From Neisseriaceae bacterium (GTDB lineage Bacteria; Pseudomonadota; Gammaproteobacteria; Burkholderiales; UBA11063), in assembly GCA_003963245.1 (NCBI GenBank), contig RXJX01000018.1, positions 20,000 to 83,999 on the forward strand: a stretch of 64,000 nt of DNA, written 5' to 3'. Positions 47,542 through 57,459 of the stretch are shown here, one piece after another. Made by a program: the position numbers and the translations under genes. The notes beneath the pieces are model-generated. The model had not been told where the DNA came from. It was given only the letters and a program-made list of their open reading frames with translations, and searched no databases. The stretch's first letter is position 1; each line of letters opens with the position of its first letter.

Positions 47542-49185
47542 TTACCAATCTCTAAAACTTGATGGCGGCTGATATAAACCACCGGAGATATTAACTAAGT
47601 CTTTAATGGTTTTGGCAGCCAATAAATCTCGGGTTACATCACGATAGCTAATTCCTAGATCCTCTGGATATTGTATTGCTCCGCGTTCTCGTAACTGATT
47701 TACTATTTCTTTATCCCGCATTAAACCAACTGGAGTATAACCAGCAATACCGCGAATTGCTTGCTCACGTTCGATAGAATCACGGCAAAGCAGCAGATTG
47801 GCAATTCCTTCTTCAGTCACTATATGCGTAACATCATCGCCCAAAATCATAATTGGCGGTAGCGGTGTATGCATTTTTTCCTGTAATGCCCAAGCATCAA
47901 GTTTTTCAACAAAAGTTGCCACGCCAGCCGCTTGAAAAGTATCAACCATTTGTACGACCAATTTACGTCCGCGTAAGAATGGTTTGTTTTGACTGGTAGC
48001 ATATTCTTGTCCAGCTTGCAACCAACATGGTGTAGAATGCCTGCGAGCATTGACATCACTACCAAGATTTGGCGCACCACCAAAACCAGTTATACGCTCC
48101 AAAGTTGCGGTAGAACTATTGCCATGCAGATCAATCTGTAAGGTTGCACCAATAAATAAATCAATTGCATATAAACCAGCTAATTGAGCAAAAGCGCGAT
48201 TACTCCGCTGCGATCCGTCAAACCCGTTAAAAAATATATCAGGATGCGCACGTACATAATCATTCATTCCAACTTCACCGCCTGGCGAACAAATGGTCTT
48301 AACAAATCCTGCTTCAATTGCCGGAATCAAAGTTGGTACTGGATTAATCACAAAATTCTGACATATCTTATCTCTTAGCCCCAAGTTCTCGGCATAAGTT
48401 GGTAAAAGCAATTCAATAGCGCAAGTATTAAATCCAATCCCGTGATTGAGGCGATTTACGCCATATTTGGCATAAATTCCCTTGATAACCATCATTGCCA
48501 TTAAAATCTTTAACTCGTCAATCTTTGCAGGATCGCGGGTAAATAATGGATTAAGTACCATTGGTAATGGACTATGCACAACTACATCAACCCACGAAGC
48601 AGGAATATCCACGCGTGGTAATTCATCAACTACTTCGTAAACTTCTGCAATCACTAAGCCATTGCGAAAAGCAGTTGCCTCAACAATAGCTGGAGTATCC
48701 TCAGTATTTGGTCCCGTATAAAGATTACCCTGTCGATCGGCTTTTGCCGCAACTATCAGTGCAACCTTAGGTGTAAGATCTACAAAATAACGAGCAAATA
48801 ACTCTAAATAGGTATGAATTCCACCAATAGTTATTTTGCCACTCGCAGCAAGCTGCGCCAAGCGAGCACCCTGTCCGCTCGAATAACAAAAATCCACTCG
48901 ATTGGCTAAACCTTTTTCAAAGACACGAATATGTTCTGGTAAGCTCAGCGCAGATTGGACAATGTGTAAATTATTTGTCTGCTCTGGATTTAATTGTGCT
49001 AAAGCTTGCGCCAGAAACTTGGCTTGCTTTTGGTTATTGCCCTCTAAACATACCCTATCGCCTGAGCGAATGACTAATTGCAACAAAGAGGCAAGCTGTT
49101 CACGCGCTACCCATTTACCACTAAGCAAGTGCTGCACGCCAGCCAAACGCTTCAGCTTGTTTTTATGCTCTAAATCAAACTCCAT
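47542..49185 (-). CDS. mdcA: Malonate decarboxylase alpha subunit
   Basis: A 547-residue acetyl-S-ACP:malonate ACP transferase, which swaps malonate for acetate on the carrier. ATG at 49185, with AGGAA upstream, gives MEFDLEHKNKLKRLAGVQHL; a TTG 21 bases earlier is less likely. Motifs include GDRVCLEGNNQKQAKFLAQA, NTEDTPAIVEATAFRNGLVI, INPVPTLIPAIEAGFVKTIC and GFGGAPNLGSDVNARRHSTP. It is the first gene of a six-gene operon. No malonate permease or LysR-type mdcR lies nearby. Confidence 0.94.
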   Translation of the reverse strand: MEFDLEHKNKLKRLAGVQHLLSGKWVAREQLASLLQLVIRSGDRVCLEGNNQKQAKFLAQALAQLNPEQTNNLHIVQSALSLPEHIRVFEKGLANRVDFCYSSGQGARLAQLAASGKITIGGIHTYLELFARYFVDLTPKVALIVAAKADRQGNLYTGPNTEDTPAIVEATAFRNGLVIAEVYEVVDELPRVDIPASWVDVVVHSPLPMVLNPLFTRDPAKIDELKILMAMMVIKGIYAKYGVNRLNHGIGFNTCAIELLLPTYAENLGLRDKICQNFVINPVPTLIPAIEAGFVKTICSPGGEVGMNDYVRAHPDIFFNGFDGSQRSNRAFAQLAGLYAIDLFIGATLQIDLHGNSSTATLERITGFGGAPNLGSDVNARRHSTPCWLQAGQEYATSQNKPFLRGRKLVVQMVDTFQAAGVATFVEKLDAWALQEKMHTPLPPIMILGDDVTHIVTEEGIANLLLCRDSIEREQAIRGIAGYTPVGLMRDKEIVNQLRERGAIQYPEDLGISYRDVTRDLLAAKTIKDLVNISGGLYQPPSSFRDW

Positions 49186-49425
49186 GGCTATTCCTGTTCT
49201 AATCAAAAATTAACTAATTATACTCCAAAATACTTCATGAGATAGATATACTTGCACATCTAAATCATATTATCTATTGTTGGCAATCTAAACCCCTTTT
49301 AAATAGAATAATACGCTAAATATCTACCATCTTAATACTATCCACCATGGAGTTTATTATCATTAATTCTCATAATTAATAAAGAGCTGTATATTATCTA
49401 TCTAAAATTACCTAGTTGGCTTAGT

Positions 49426-51069
49426 TTATTTCACCAAAAACTGATTTAAGCTCAATAAAGCTAGATTTTGATATAAATCAATATTTTCCAAAATATTTGG
49501 ATTAGCTTTTAAAATCTGCTCTTTAACTTCCCAATAAGGTAATTGCGAATTCAGTTGGTTTTTAAAATCGTTCTGATACGTTTGACGCATTTTACTGAAC
49601 GTAGATCCCATTATATTGCCATCAAATTTTGCTATTGGTTTATTCATAAACTCTGGCATCCCTGCTTGCGCTAGATATTTTCTAATCATAATTCGCGCTA
49701 AACCATTTTGACGTTTCATACTCAAAGGTAAGCGATTGCAAAATTCGATTAATTTTGGATATAATAAGGGATACTTATATTTGAAGCCATAGTGACGCGC
49801 AATTAATGCACTATCTTCAATCCGATAGCTTATGTGGTTATTATCTAAACCAATCAACTGACGAATCTCAAATTCAGCTATAGAAGTAGCTTTTGGTACA
49901 TAATCAGGTAAACTAAATCCTAGCTTAGCAAATTTCTGCTGATTACATTTATGATTGCGCAAAGCATATCTTTCACCTAATATCGGAAATTTTGCGCGGA
50001 GCAAGCTTTTAACCTGGTTAAAAATTAATGGTTTTGATAAATTATTGATCGCATAGTGACGACGATATTCTTGCCATGCTTTTTTATATTCGCCACACTT
50101 GAACCATTGCGATAAACATAGCCATAAATACGCATGCCCAGATACACATTCATCGCCCCCAAATCCTGATAGCAAAATCTTAGTCTTATCACCAGCAGCT
50201 TGGGCGTGAATGATATTGGCACCAATCGGAAAAAGACTTTGTATTTGCCCAGCGAGAACTTCGGTTGTCATATTGAGTACTTCTGACAAATCAAAACTAC
50301 TGGCATCAATATTGCTATGCTTTAATCCATATTTCTCGACTAACTGCGCAACAAAATAACTCTCACGCAAACGTGGTGAATTAGAATCATAGTCTTGATC
50401 TAAATGCGTATAAAGAGTTAATGGCTTGTTTAGACAATGTGCCGCTAAAATAATACTGGATGAATCTAAACCGCCGCTGCACTCTGCAGCTAGCGCTGTT
50501 TCATCTCCAAGCTGCAATTTAATCCCTTCATGAAATAGCTCAGTAAAATGCTCCAAATATTCATTCTCATCTTTATAGTAGATTGTTTCATGATGGTTTG
50601 CTAAATTCCAATACTGAGTTTGCGTTATTTTATCTTCCAAAATAGAGACTAAATGATTAGGTTGTACCCGCTTTATACCATTATAGAGTGTGTCTTCATG
50701 TACTTCTGTTGGATAACTTAATGCTTTACCTGTTAGCAACATGTATTTGAGCTCATTCTCATTAACGCTAATCGGAATCTGTCTCTGTCTAAGTGTAGAA
50801 ACTAACTCGGCAAGTGAAGAGGCAAAATATAGATACTGTTGATTCATAAAATAAAAAAATGGTTCACAACCAAAATGATCGCGGACTAATCGAATAACAC
50901 CGGTTACATTATCAACAATTACACAGGCAAATTCAACATAAGTATTTTGCCAAAACTCAGCCTGTAAGTTTTGCTTCAGTTGGATAACTAATTCATCATT
51001 GGACAAATAATAAGTTTTACCACCAACACTAAATGATTGCCAATGTGATACATTAACCAGCTCACGCAT
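49426..51069 (-). CDS. Asparagine synthetase-like protein without the glutaminase cysteine
   Basis: A 547-residue ATP-dependent amide-forming enzyme of the asparagine synthase superfamily. The N-terminal half keeps the class II glutamine amidotransferase fold (RLVRDHFGCEPFFYFMNQQY) but begins MRELVNVSH, without the Cys2 needed to take ammonia from glutamine. The PP-loop ATP site AECSGGLDSSSIILAA (Ser198-Ser203) and LLSGFGGDECVSGHAYLWLC are intact. This pattern is typical of lasso-peptide cyclases and beta-lactam synthetase-type enzymes. No lasso precursor, B-protein or other biosynthetic gene was seen beside it. It stands alone between mdc and bipA. Confidence 0.75.
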   Translation of the reverse strand: MRELVNVSHWQSFSVGGKTYYLSNDELVIQLKQNLQAEFWQNTYVEFACVIVDNVTGVIRLVRDHFGCEPFFYFMNQQYLYFASSLAELVSTLRQRQIPISVNENELKYMLLTGKALSYPTEVHEDTLYNGIKRVQPNHLVSILEDKITQTQYWNLANHHETIYYKDENEYLEHFTELFHEGIKLQLGDETALAAECSGGLDSSSIILAAHCLNKPLTLYTHLDQDYDSNSPRLRESYFVAQLVEKYGLKHSNIDASSFDLSEVLNMTTEVLAGQIQSLFPIGANIIHAQAAGDKTKILLSGFGGDECVSGHAYLWLCLSQWFKCGEYKKAWQEYRRHYAINNLSKPLIFNQVKSLLRAKFPILGERYALRNHKCNQQKFAKLGFSLPDYVPKATSIAEFEIRQLIGLDNNHISYRIEDSALIARHYGFKYKYPLLYPKLIEFCNRLPLSMKRQNGLARIMIRKYLAQAGMPEFMNKPIAKFDGNIMGSTFSKMRQTYQNDFKNQLNSQLPYWEVKEQILKANPNILENIDLYQNLALLSLNQFLVK

Positions 51070-51255
51070 AATTTAAGCTCATAAAAATTTAATGATTTAT
51101 CAGATAAATGATAGACTATTCTTGCAAACACCATTATAAGTCACTTTAACTCTAAAAGTAACAACTCTGATTATATTTTTTATCACATCTAAGCTAAAAT
51201 GAATAATTTAATAACATATTCCATAGCTGATTATATTCAGCACTCTAACTCATAA

Positions 51256-51283
51256 TTCACACAAAGCTAATCTATGCTATAAT
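51256..51283 (+). promoter_or_regulatory. Promoter of bipA
   Basis: TTCACA (51256-51261) and TATAAT (51278-51283) are 16 bases apart. TGC directly before TATAAT makes it an extended -10 (TGnTATAAT). It lies 57 bases before the bipA ATG. The 271-base gap holds nothing else recognisable. Confidence 0.6.
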
Positions 51284-51340
51284 ACCCGCTATTTGATTAT
51301 TAATACCGTTATTTGCGGTAAACTTTTATAGAGAAACTCA

Positions 51341-53161
51341 ATGGCAAAAAACCTACGCAATATTGCAATCATCGCTCACGTGGATCATGGTAAAACAACT
51401 TTGGTTGACAAATTATTACATCAAGCAGGAACATTCTCTGCACATCAACATATCGCTGAACGCGTAATGGACAGTAACGACATCGAAAAAGAACGTGGAA
51501 TTACGATTTTTGCTAAAAATGCATCGTTAGAATATAAAGGTACTAAAGTCAATATCGTTGATACACCCGGACATGCCGATTTTGGTGGAGAAGTTGAACG
51601 CGTATTGGGAATGGTTGATGGTGTATTGCTTCTCGTTGATGCTGTTGAAGGTCCAATGCCTCAGACTCGTTTTGTAACTCGCAAAGCCTTAGCCTTGGGT
51701 TTAAAACCAATTGTAGTCGTTAATAAAATTGACCGTGACGGTGCACGTCCGGAATGGGTTGTTGATCAAACATTTGATCTATTTGATAAATTAGGTGCGA
51801 CTGAAGAACAGCTAGATTTTCCTGTTGTTTACGCATCGGCAATTAACGGCTTTGCAAGCCTTAACCCTGAAGAGCGCCCAGATAATATGGAAGCGCTTTT
51901 TGAAACAATTATGTCTCATGTTCATGCACCACAAGATGATGTTGACGGTTCGTTACAATTACAAATTTCAGCTCTAGACTACAATACGTTTGTTGGACGT
52001 ATTGGAATTGGACGTATCCGTCAAGGTAAAATCAAGGCTGGGCAACAAGTAATCGTTGCAACTGGTCCAGATGGCGAGCGTAAACCTGCTAAAATCAATC
52101 AAATTCAAGTTTTCCATGGATTAGACAAAGCATTAGTCGAGGAAGCCTCAGCTGGTGATATCGTTTTAATCAACGGGATCAGCGAATTAAATATCGGGGT
52201 TACGATATGTGATGTTGCCAACCCTGAACCATTACCAATGTTGGTAATTGACGAACCTACTTTGAGCATGAATTTACAAGTAAATACCTCGCCTTTGGCA
52301 GGTACTGAAGGTAAATTTGTAACCAGCCGTCAGATTCGTGATCGTTTAAATAAAGAATTATTAACCAATGTAGCCTTAAAGGTTGAAGATACTGAAAATG
52401 CCGACGTATTTTTATTGTCTGGGCGGGGTGAATTACATTTAACTATTTTAATTGAAAATATGCGCCGTGAAGGATTTGAGTTAGCCGTAGCTAAACCTCA
52501 CGTAGTAATGAAAATGATTAATGGTGAAAAGTGTGAGCCATATGAAGCGTTGACGATTGACCTTGAAGATGAACATCAAGGTGCCGTTATGGAAGAGCTT
52601 GGACGCCGTAAAGGTGAATTAACCGATATGGTTTCAGATGGTAAAGGTCGTACTCGTCTAGAATATCGCATCCCTGCTCGTGGTTTAATTGGATTCCAAG
52701 GTGAGTTTTTGACTCTAACTCGCGGTTCTGGTTTAATGGCACATTTATTTGATGATTACGGTCCAGTAAAAGCTGACTTACCAGGTCGCCGCAATGGTGT
52801 ACTAATTTCACAAGAAGACGGCGCTGCAGTTGCATATGCACTATGGAAACTTGAAGACCGTGGACGTATGTTTGTAAGCCCTGGTGAAAAACTATATACT
52901 GGAATGGTTATTGGTGTTCACAGCCGTGACAATGATTTAAATGTTAACCCAGTCAAAGGTAAGCAATTGACTAACGTACGTGCATCAGGAACAGATGAGG
53001 CCGTGCGCTTAACTCCTCCAATCCAATTAACTTTAGAAAGTGCAATTGAATTTATTGATGATGATGAACTAGTTGAAGTTACGCCAAAAAGCGTTCGTAT
53101 CCGTAAACGTTATTTGGACGAAACAGAGCGTAAACGTGCTTACAAAGCAAACAATAGCTAA
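51341..53161 (+). CDS. bipA: Ribosome-associated GTPase BipA/TypA
   Basis: A translational GTPase of the EF-G/LepA family that binds ribosomes and helps 50S assembly and stress adaptation. In the 606-residue protein the G motifs are [36 protein letters not shown] and [13 protein letters not shown]. The C-terminal BipA-specific part includes [40 protein letters not shown] and RVRKRYLDE-like [16 protein letters not shown]. Monocistronic apart from the small gene behind a terminator. Confidence 0.96.
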   Translation: MAKNLRNIAIIAHVDHGKTTLVDKLLHQAGTFSAHQHIAERVMDSNDIEKERGITIFAKNASLEYKGTKVNIVDTPGHADFGGEVERVLGMVDGVLLLVDAVEGPMPQTRFVTRKALALGLKPIVVVNKIDRDGARPEWVVDQTFDLFDKLGATEEQLDFPVVYASAINGFASLNPEERPDNMEALFETIMSHVHAPQDDVDGSLQLQISALDYNTFVGRIGIGRIRQGKIKAGQQVIVATGPDGERKPAKINQIQVFHGLDKALVEEASAGDIVLINGISELNIGVTICDVANPEPLPMLVIDEPTLSMNLQVNTSPLAGTEGKFVTSRQIRDRLNKELLTNVALKVEDTENADVFLLSGRGELHLTILIENMRREGFELAVAKPHVVMKMINGEKCEPYEALTIDLEDEHQGAVMEELGRRKGELTDMVSDGKGRTRLEYRIPARGLIGFQGEFLTLTRGSGLMAHLFDDYGPVKADLPGRRNGVLISQEDGAAVAYALWKLEDRGRMFVSPGEKLYTGMVIGVHSRDNDLNVNPVKGKQLTNVRASGTDEAVRLTPPIQLTLESAIEFIDDDELVEVTPKSVRIRKRYLDETERKRAYKANNS

Positions 53162-53177
53162 TCATATATTATCTTTT

Positions 53178-53217
53178 GCCACCCTACTTAAGGGTGGCTT
53201 AGTTATACTTTTTTTAT
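53178..53217 (+). terminator. Rho-independent terminator of bipA
   Basis: GCCACCCT (53178-53185) and AGGGTGGC (53191-53198) form a perfect 8-base stem with a 5-base loop. A T-run ending in seven T follows within 20 bases. Confidence 0.75.
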
Positions 53218-53235
53218 TTATAAGGAACAGAAACT

Positions 53236-53580
53236 ATGATTATTCATTTGACTAGAGACGAATTAGAGTGGGTTGAGATACAACATCACGAAGAATTATC
53301 TCATGGAGAATCTGTTGAATCAGTGATTCAAGCAGAAATATTCTACTACAAAAATGATGATATTACAGTGCGTTCAACAATTAAAATTGTTGAACATAGT
53401 AATCGTGAATATAATTTTGAAGTTTTAACACACAGCTATACTCATGTTCATCCTAATTTAGTTCGTGTGGAATTTGGTGATAGTAACCAGCTTGGCGAAT
53501 ACAAAACACAGGAAGAAGCTAAATTTGCTGCACAAATGCACTTTAACCACCATCATCACATCAAATATAATCATCACTAA
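53236..53580 (+). CDS. Hypothetical small acidic protein with His-rich tail
   Basis: A 114-residue soluble protein I do not recognise. It begins MIIHLTRDELEWVEIQHHEE, is rich in Glu and His, and ends in a histidine cluster, HFNHHHHIKYNHH, suggestive of metal binding. No signal peptide or membrane segment is present. AAGGAA lies 9 bases before the ATG, so translation looks real. It follows the bipA terminator by about 20 bases, so it is expressed either by read-through or from a promoter inside that region. Confidence 0.6.
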   Translation: MIIHLTRDELEWVEIQHHEELSHGESVESVIQAEIFYYKNDDITVRSTIKIVEHSNREYNFEVLTHSYTHVHPNLVRVEFGDSNQLGEYKTQEEAKFAAQMHFNHHHHIKYNHH

Positions 53581-53594
53581 GAAGCTGAAATAGT

Positions 53595-53629
53595 TAACAT
53601 CTGCGGTAAACTTAACACCACAGATGTTA
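53595..53629. other. Hairpin after the His-rich gene
   Basis: TAACATCTG (53595-53603) and CAGATGTTA (53621-53629) are perfect inverted repeats, with GG/CC extending the stem past one mismatch. No T-run follows on either strand, so termination is uncertain. It lies between two convergent genes. Confidence 0.4.
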
Positions 53630-53675
53630 CTTGATACCATATAAAAACGGATAGAAATATATTGCCTTGAATCGG

Positions 53676-54863
53676 CTAATTGTAGTGCCGTTGTAACACC
53701 AAACCCAATCGCTGGATACCTTCAACAATTCGCTCTTTTTGCATATTAGAATAATTAAGCCGTAAGAAATTTCGATGATGAGTATTGGGAAAAAACGACG
53801 CACCCGGTACAAAAGCTACTTTCTCTTGCAAAGCCTCGTCTAAAAGGCGTGCAGCATCAATATCTCTTTTTAACTCAACCCAAGTAAATAATCCACCTTC
53901 TGGAATAGTGTATTTAACAGTTGCAGGAAAATACTTATGGATACTCTCCAACATTAAATCTCGTCGCTGTTTATATACCTGACGAATTTTGGCAATATGT
54001 TCATTCAAATCATATTGCTGCAGATACAGTGCAATTTCGCGTTGAGCAATACTGCTACACTGTAAATCACTGGCTTGTTTTATTAACACAAATTTATGTA
54101 AAATTTCTGGTTTAGCACACATCCAGCCAATTCGATAACCAGGACAAAAAGTTTTAGAAAATGATCCGAGATAAATAACCCAACCTTCGTCATCAAAGCT
54201 TTTGATTGCCGGATATGAATCTCCTTCAAAACGCAGTTCACCATAGGGGTTATCTTCGATCACTGGAATCTGATAACGCTTGGCAAGCCTGGCTAATTGC
54301 TGACGACGGGCTACCGACATTGTTCTTCCTGTTGGATTTTGAAAATCTGGTACGGTATAAATCATTTTTGCTTCCGGATGCTGCTCCAGCGTTTTTTCCA
54401 ACTCGCTGATAATCATCCCTTCATCATCCATTGGAATTTCCAAATAGCGTGGCTGGTAAGAATTAAATGCATTGATAGCGCCCAAATAAGTTGGACTTTC
54501 ACAAATTACATAATCATTTTTATCTAAAAATAAACGGCCACAAAATTCAATGCCTTGCTGCGAACCAGCCGTAACTAATATCTGTTGAGCGGAAACATCA
54601 ACTTGCGCACGACTCATGCGCTCTTTAGCAATGATTTCGCGCAAGATCGGAAATCCTTCAGTCGGACTATATTGCAAAGCAGCTTGCCCTTGCGTCGCCA
54701 ACACCTGCTCACTAATTTTAGCTATCTCAGCAACAGGAAATAACTCAGGAGCAGGAAGTCCGCCAGCAAATGAAATAACTTCTGGCATTTCAGTTAATTT
54801 TAAAATTTCTCTAATTTCTGAAGCGCGCAAATTAGCAGCTCGCTCAGCAAAACGCATTTTCAT
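53676..54863 (-). CDS. PLP-dependent aminotransferase, 2-aminoadipate/kynurenine type
   Basis: A 395-residue fold-type I aminotransferase of the group that includes LysN and the MocR catalytic domain. It starts MKMRFAERAANLRASEIREI and has SFAGGLPAPELFPV near the N-terminus, as these enzymes do. QYSPTEGFPILREIIA, TVPDFQNPTGRTMS and the PLP lysine motif YLGSFSKTFCPGYRIGW are standard. The start at 54863 is used; a longer frame would run into the aroC gene. As the last gene of the aromatic operon it may transaminate phenylpyruvate or hydroxyphenylpyruvate, but this is inferred from position. Confidence 0.82.
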   Translation of the reverse strand: MKMRFAERAANLRASEIREILKLTEMPEVISFAGGLPAPELFPVAEIAKISEQVLATQGQAALQYSPTEGFPILREIIAKERMSRAQVDVSAQQILVTAGSQQGIEFCGRLFLDKNDYVICESPTYLGAINAFNSYQPRYLEIPMDDEGMIISELEKTLEQHPEAKMIYTVPDFQNPTGRTMSVARRQQLARLAKRYQIPVIEDNPYGELRFEGDSYPAIKSFDDEGWVIYLGSFSKTFCPGYRIGWMCAKPEILHKFVLIKQASDLQCSSIAQREIALYLQQYDLNEHIAKIRQVYKQRRDLMLESIHKYFPATVKYTIPEGGLFTWVELKRDIDAARLLDEALQEKVAFVPGASFFPNTHHRNFLRLNYSNMQKERIVEGIQRLGLVLQRHYN

Positions 54864-54906
54864 TAAATTATACCTAAAAAGATAATAATTCAGATAGTGA
54901 TATTTT

Positions 54907-55992
54907 TCATAAAGGAGAATAGGCACGATGACGCAAATAATGATCAATAATCACTAATGCAGCCATTGCATCAACTACCGGAACTGCACGCGGTAATACA
55001 CACGGATCATGCCGCCCTTGTGCCTCAAGTTCAACTTCATTGTAATCAACATCCAAAGTTTTTTGTAATTTACTGATTGTTGAGACTGATTTGAATGCAA
55101 CTCGGAAATAAATATCTTCGCCAGATGAAATTCCACCTAAGACACCACCTGCGTGATTAGTTTGAGTGCGTAATTCACCATCAACCAAAACAAAAGGATC
55201 GTTATGTACTGAGCCACGCAGTTCAACGCCAGAAAATCCAGAACCAATTTCAAAGCCTTTGACTGCATTAATGCTTAACATTGCTTTGCCTAAATCAGCA
55301 TGCAAACGGTCAAAAACTGGTTCACCCAAACCAACTGGTGCATTACGAATGACACATTTAATTACACCACCAATTGAATCGCCATCATCACGTACTTCTT
55401 CAACCAAGCGAATCATTTCTGCTGCAATCACCGGATCAGGACAACGAATGATATTATCTTCAATTTGTGAAGCTTCAACCCGAGTATGATCAATGTCAGC
55501 TTTAATCGGACCAACTTGCTCAACATAACTTAAAATCTCAATGCCTAGCTCTTGTTTAAGATATTTTTTAGCAATTGCTCCAGCAGCAACTCTGGCTAAT
55601 GTTTCACGCGCACTTGCCCGACCACTACCACGATAATCACGCATTCCATATTTCATTAGGTAAGTAAAATCCGCATGCGATGGACGAAATACGTTTTTTA
55701 AGTGATCATAGTCAGCAGAACGTTGATCTTTGTTGTACGCCATCAATAAGATTGGAGTGCCAGTAGTTCTGCCTTCAAATATACCAGATAGCGCATGTAT
55801 CAGATCGGCTTCCGAACGTGGTGTTGTAATTGCACTTTGCCCTGGTTTTCGACGGTCTAATTCTTGTTGAATCTCTTCTACCGTAATTTCAATCCCAGCT
55901 GGCGCCCCATCAATAATGACGCCAACTGCGCCACCATGTGATTCACCACAGGTTGTAATTTTAAATATTTGACCGAAACTATTTCCTGACAT
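54907..55992 (-). CDS. aroC: Chorismate synthase
   Basis: AroC removes phosphate from EPSP to give chorismate, using reduced FMN. The 361-residue protein has the N-terminal [20 protein letters not shown], the [16 protein letters not shown] loop, [40 protein letters not shown] and the C-terminal [20 protein letters not shown], all matching the signatures. It starts 19 bases after the upstream aminotransferase and belongs to the aromatic operon. Confidence 0.96.
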   Translation of the reverse strand: MSGNSFGQIFKITTCGESHGGAVGVIIDGAPAGIEITVEEIQQELDRRKPGQSAITTPRSEADLIHALSGIFEGRTTGTPILLMAYNKDQRSADYDHLKNVFRPSHADFTYLMKYGMRDYRGSGRASARETLARVAAGAIAKKYLKQELGIEILSYVEQVGPIKADIDHTRVEASQIEDNIIRCPDPVIAAEMIRLVEEVRDDGDSIGGVIKCVIRNAPVGLGEPVFDRLHADLGKAMLSINAVKGFEIGSGFSGVELRGSVHNDPFVLVDGELRTQTNHAGGVLGGISSGEDIYFRVAFKSVSTISKLQKTLDVDYNEVELEAQGRHDPCVLPRAVPVVDAMAALVIIDHYLRHRAYSPL

Positions 55993-56011
55993 CTGTTTTT
56001 ACCCTATACTA

Positions 56012-57199
56012 TTAATTCAAACTTTTTATAAATTTGGCAAGGTTCTCTAAACCGCCATCTAGATCACTTTCATCAGCACCATATGAAAAACGTACATATC
56101 CGGGTTGTCCAAAGGCACTGCCAGGCACGGTTGCAACATTAGCTTCCTCCAACGCACGAATACAGAAATCTTCATCGCTAAGATTTTTTACACCAAGACT
56201 ATCTAATGAGGCAAATACATATAGTGTAGCTTTGGGATATTCTAATTGAATGCCAAAATGTTTACGGAATGAATCAACAAAAATATCACGGCGAATTTTC
56301 ATGGTATCGCGCACCCAAGCATTAATTTTCTCGGCATTTTTAAATGCTGCCAAGGCGCCGTGTTGACAAATTAAAGACACGCCAGTGGTGCTTTGAGTAC
56401 TTAGTGCACTCATAACATCAATTAAGTCTTTTTTGGCAAAAAGGAAACCAACCCGCCAACCAGTCATAGCAAAAGATTTAGATGCACTTTGTACTACCAC
56501 TACATTATCTTTATATTCGGGGAAGCTACCACATGACACATATTCATCATCAGTATAAACTAAAGCGCTATATACTTCATCACTGATTACCAACAAACCT
56601 AACTTGTTTGCCGCTGCCAATAAAGCCTGCATTTCGCTGCGTGTATAAATTATTCCTGTTGGATTAACTCCGTTATTAAGCATGAGAATTTTACATTCAG
56701 GTGTATAAGCGGCCTTGAGCATTTCCGGAGTTAATTTCCAGCCACCAGCCTCAGTTGAATTGATAATTACCGGAGTTGCATCCATAATTTTGGTAATTGA
56801 AGGATACGACACCCAATATGGAGCCTGAATAATCACACTTATTTTATCTGTTGGATTAGCTTTTAGCGGTGAATTAGATCCACATAAATATTGCAACATT
56901 AAATAAATGGCAAATTTACCACCAGTAGTAATAATACACTCTTCAGTTTTATAATCAGTTGCATACGATTGATTCATCCAATTTGCAGCAGCTAAACGTA
57001 ATTCATTTAAGCCGGCTGGAGATGGATATGGAATATCACCAACTTCAATAAATTTACTCGCACCTTGACGTACAACTTCAGGAGTTATCATCTTAGGTTC
57101 ACCAACACTCAAATTATAAACTCGAATACCAGCAGCCTTTTTACTTTGTGCCAACGTATTAATTAATACTGTTGCAGATGCTTTCAATTTATTGCTCAT
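56012..57199 (-). CDS. Class I aminotransferase (aspartate/aromatic type)
   Basis: A 395-residue PLP aminotransferase of the Thermus-type aspartate aminotransferase group. Features are VYNLSVGEPKMITPEVVRQG, YPSPAGLNELRLAAANWM, NNGVNPTGIIYTRSEM (usually SNPTG) and the PLP lysine in SASKSFAMTGWRVGFLF; the C-terminal arginine region is FGQPGYVRFSYG. ATG at 57199, preceded by AAAGG, overlaps the aroQ stop by 11 bases. Within the operon it may make phenylalanine or tyrosine from the keto acids, or transaminate prephenate. The substrate is not decided by sequence. Confidence 0.82.
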   Translation of the reverse strand: MSNKLKASATVLINTLAQSKKAAGIRVYNLSVGEPKMITPEVVRQGASKFIEVGDIPYPSPAGLNELRLAAANWMNQSYATDYKTEECIITTGGKFAIYLMLQYLCGSNSPLKANPTDKISVIIQAPYWVSYPSITKIMDATPVIINSTEAGGWKLTPEMLKAAYTPECKILMLNNGVNPTGIIYTRSEMQALLAAANKLGLLVISDEVYSALVYTDDEYVSCGSFPEYKDNVVVVQSASKSFAMTGWRVGFLFAKKDLIDVMSALSTQSTTGVSLICQHGALAAFKNAEKINAWVRDTMKIRRDIFVDSFRKHFGIQLEYPKATLYVFASLDSLGVKNLSDEDFCIRALEEANVATVPGSAFGQPGYVRFSYGADESDLDGGLENLAKFIKSLN

Positions 57200-57458
57200 A
57201 TTTCTGGACCTTTCTAGATTCTTCAATTAATAAGTTAAAAACGTTAGTTACTAATTCTGGGGATATGCCATGCTCAACACTTTTCATACCGTGAAATTCA
57301 TGCAGTAAAGCCTCGCGGGCAGTATCTAAAACTGGTAAATTATGTTCTTTTTTATATTCACCAATTTTTTTAGAAATTTGTTGTCGCAACGCAACCAAAG
57401 CAATAATTTCAGCATCAACCTCTAAAATCTGCTTACGCAACAATTCAATATCATTCAT
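57189..57458 (-). CDS. aroQ: Chorismate mutase, AroQ type
   Basis: An 89-residue all-helical chorismate mutase that turns chorismate into prephenate. The domain starts NDIELLRKQILEVDAEIIAL with the arginine after LL, then VALRQQISKKIGEYKKEHNL and TAREALLHEF, which carry the usual active-site Arg and Lys. It starts one base after the prephenate dehydratase stop. The two activities, fused in E. coli PheA, are encoded here as consecutive separate genes in reversed order. Confidence 0.88.
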   Translation of the reverse strand: MNDIELLRKQILEVDAEIIALVALRQQISKKIGEYKKEHNLPVLDTAREALLHEFHGMKSVEHGISPELVTNVFNLLIEESRKVQKYEQ

Positions 57459-57459
57459 G

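Noticed and set aside
49186..51340. A lasso-peptide or other RiPP cluster around the asparagine-synthetase-like gene
   Set aside because: Neither flank contains a convincing short precursor frame with a ribosome site, and no protease/B-protein or transporter is adjacent.
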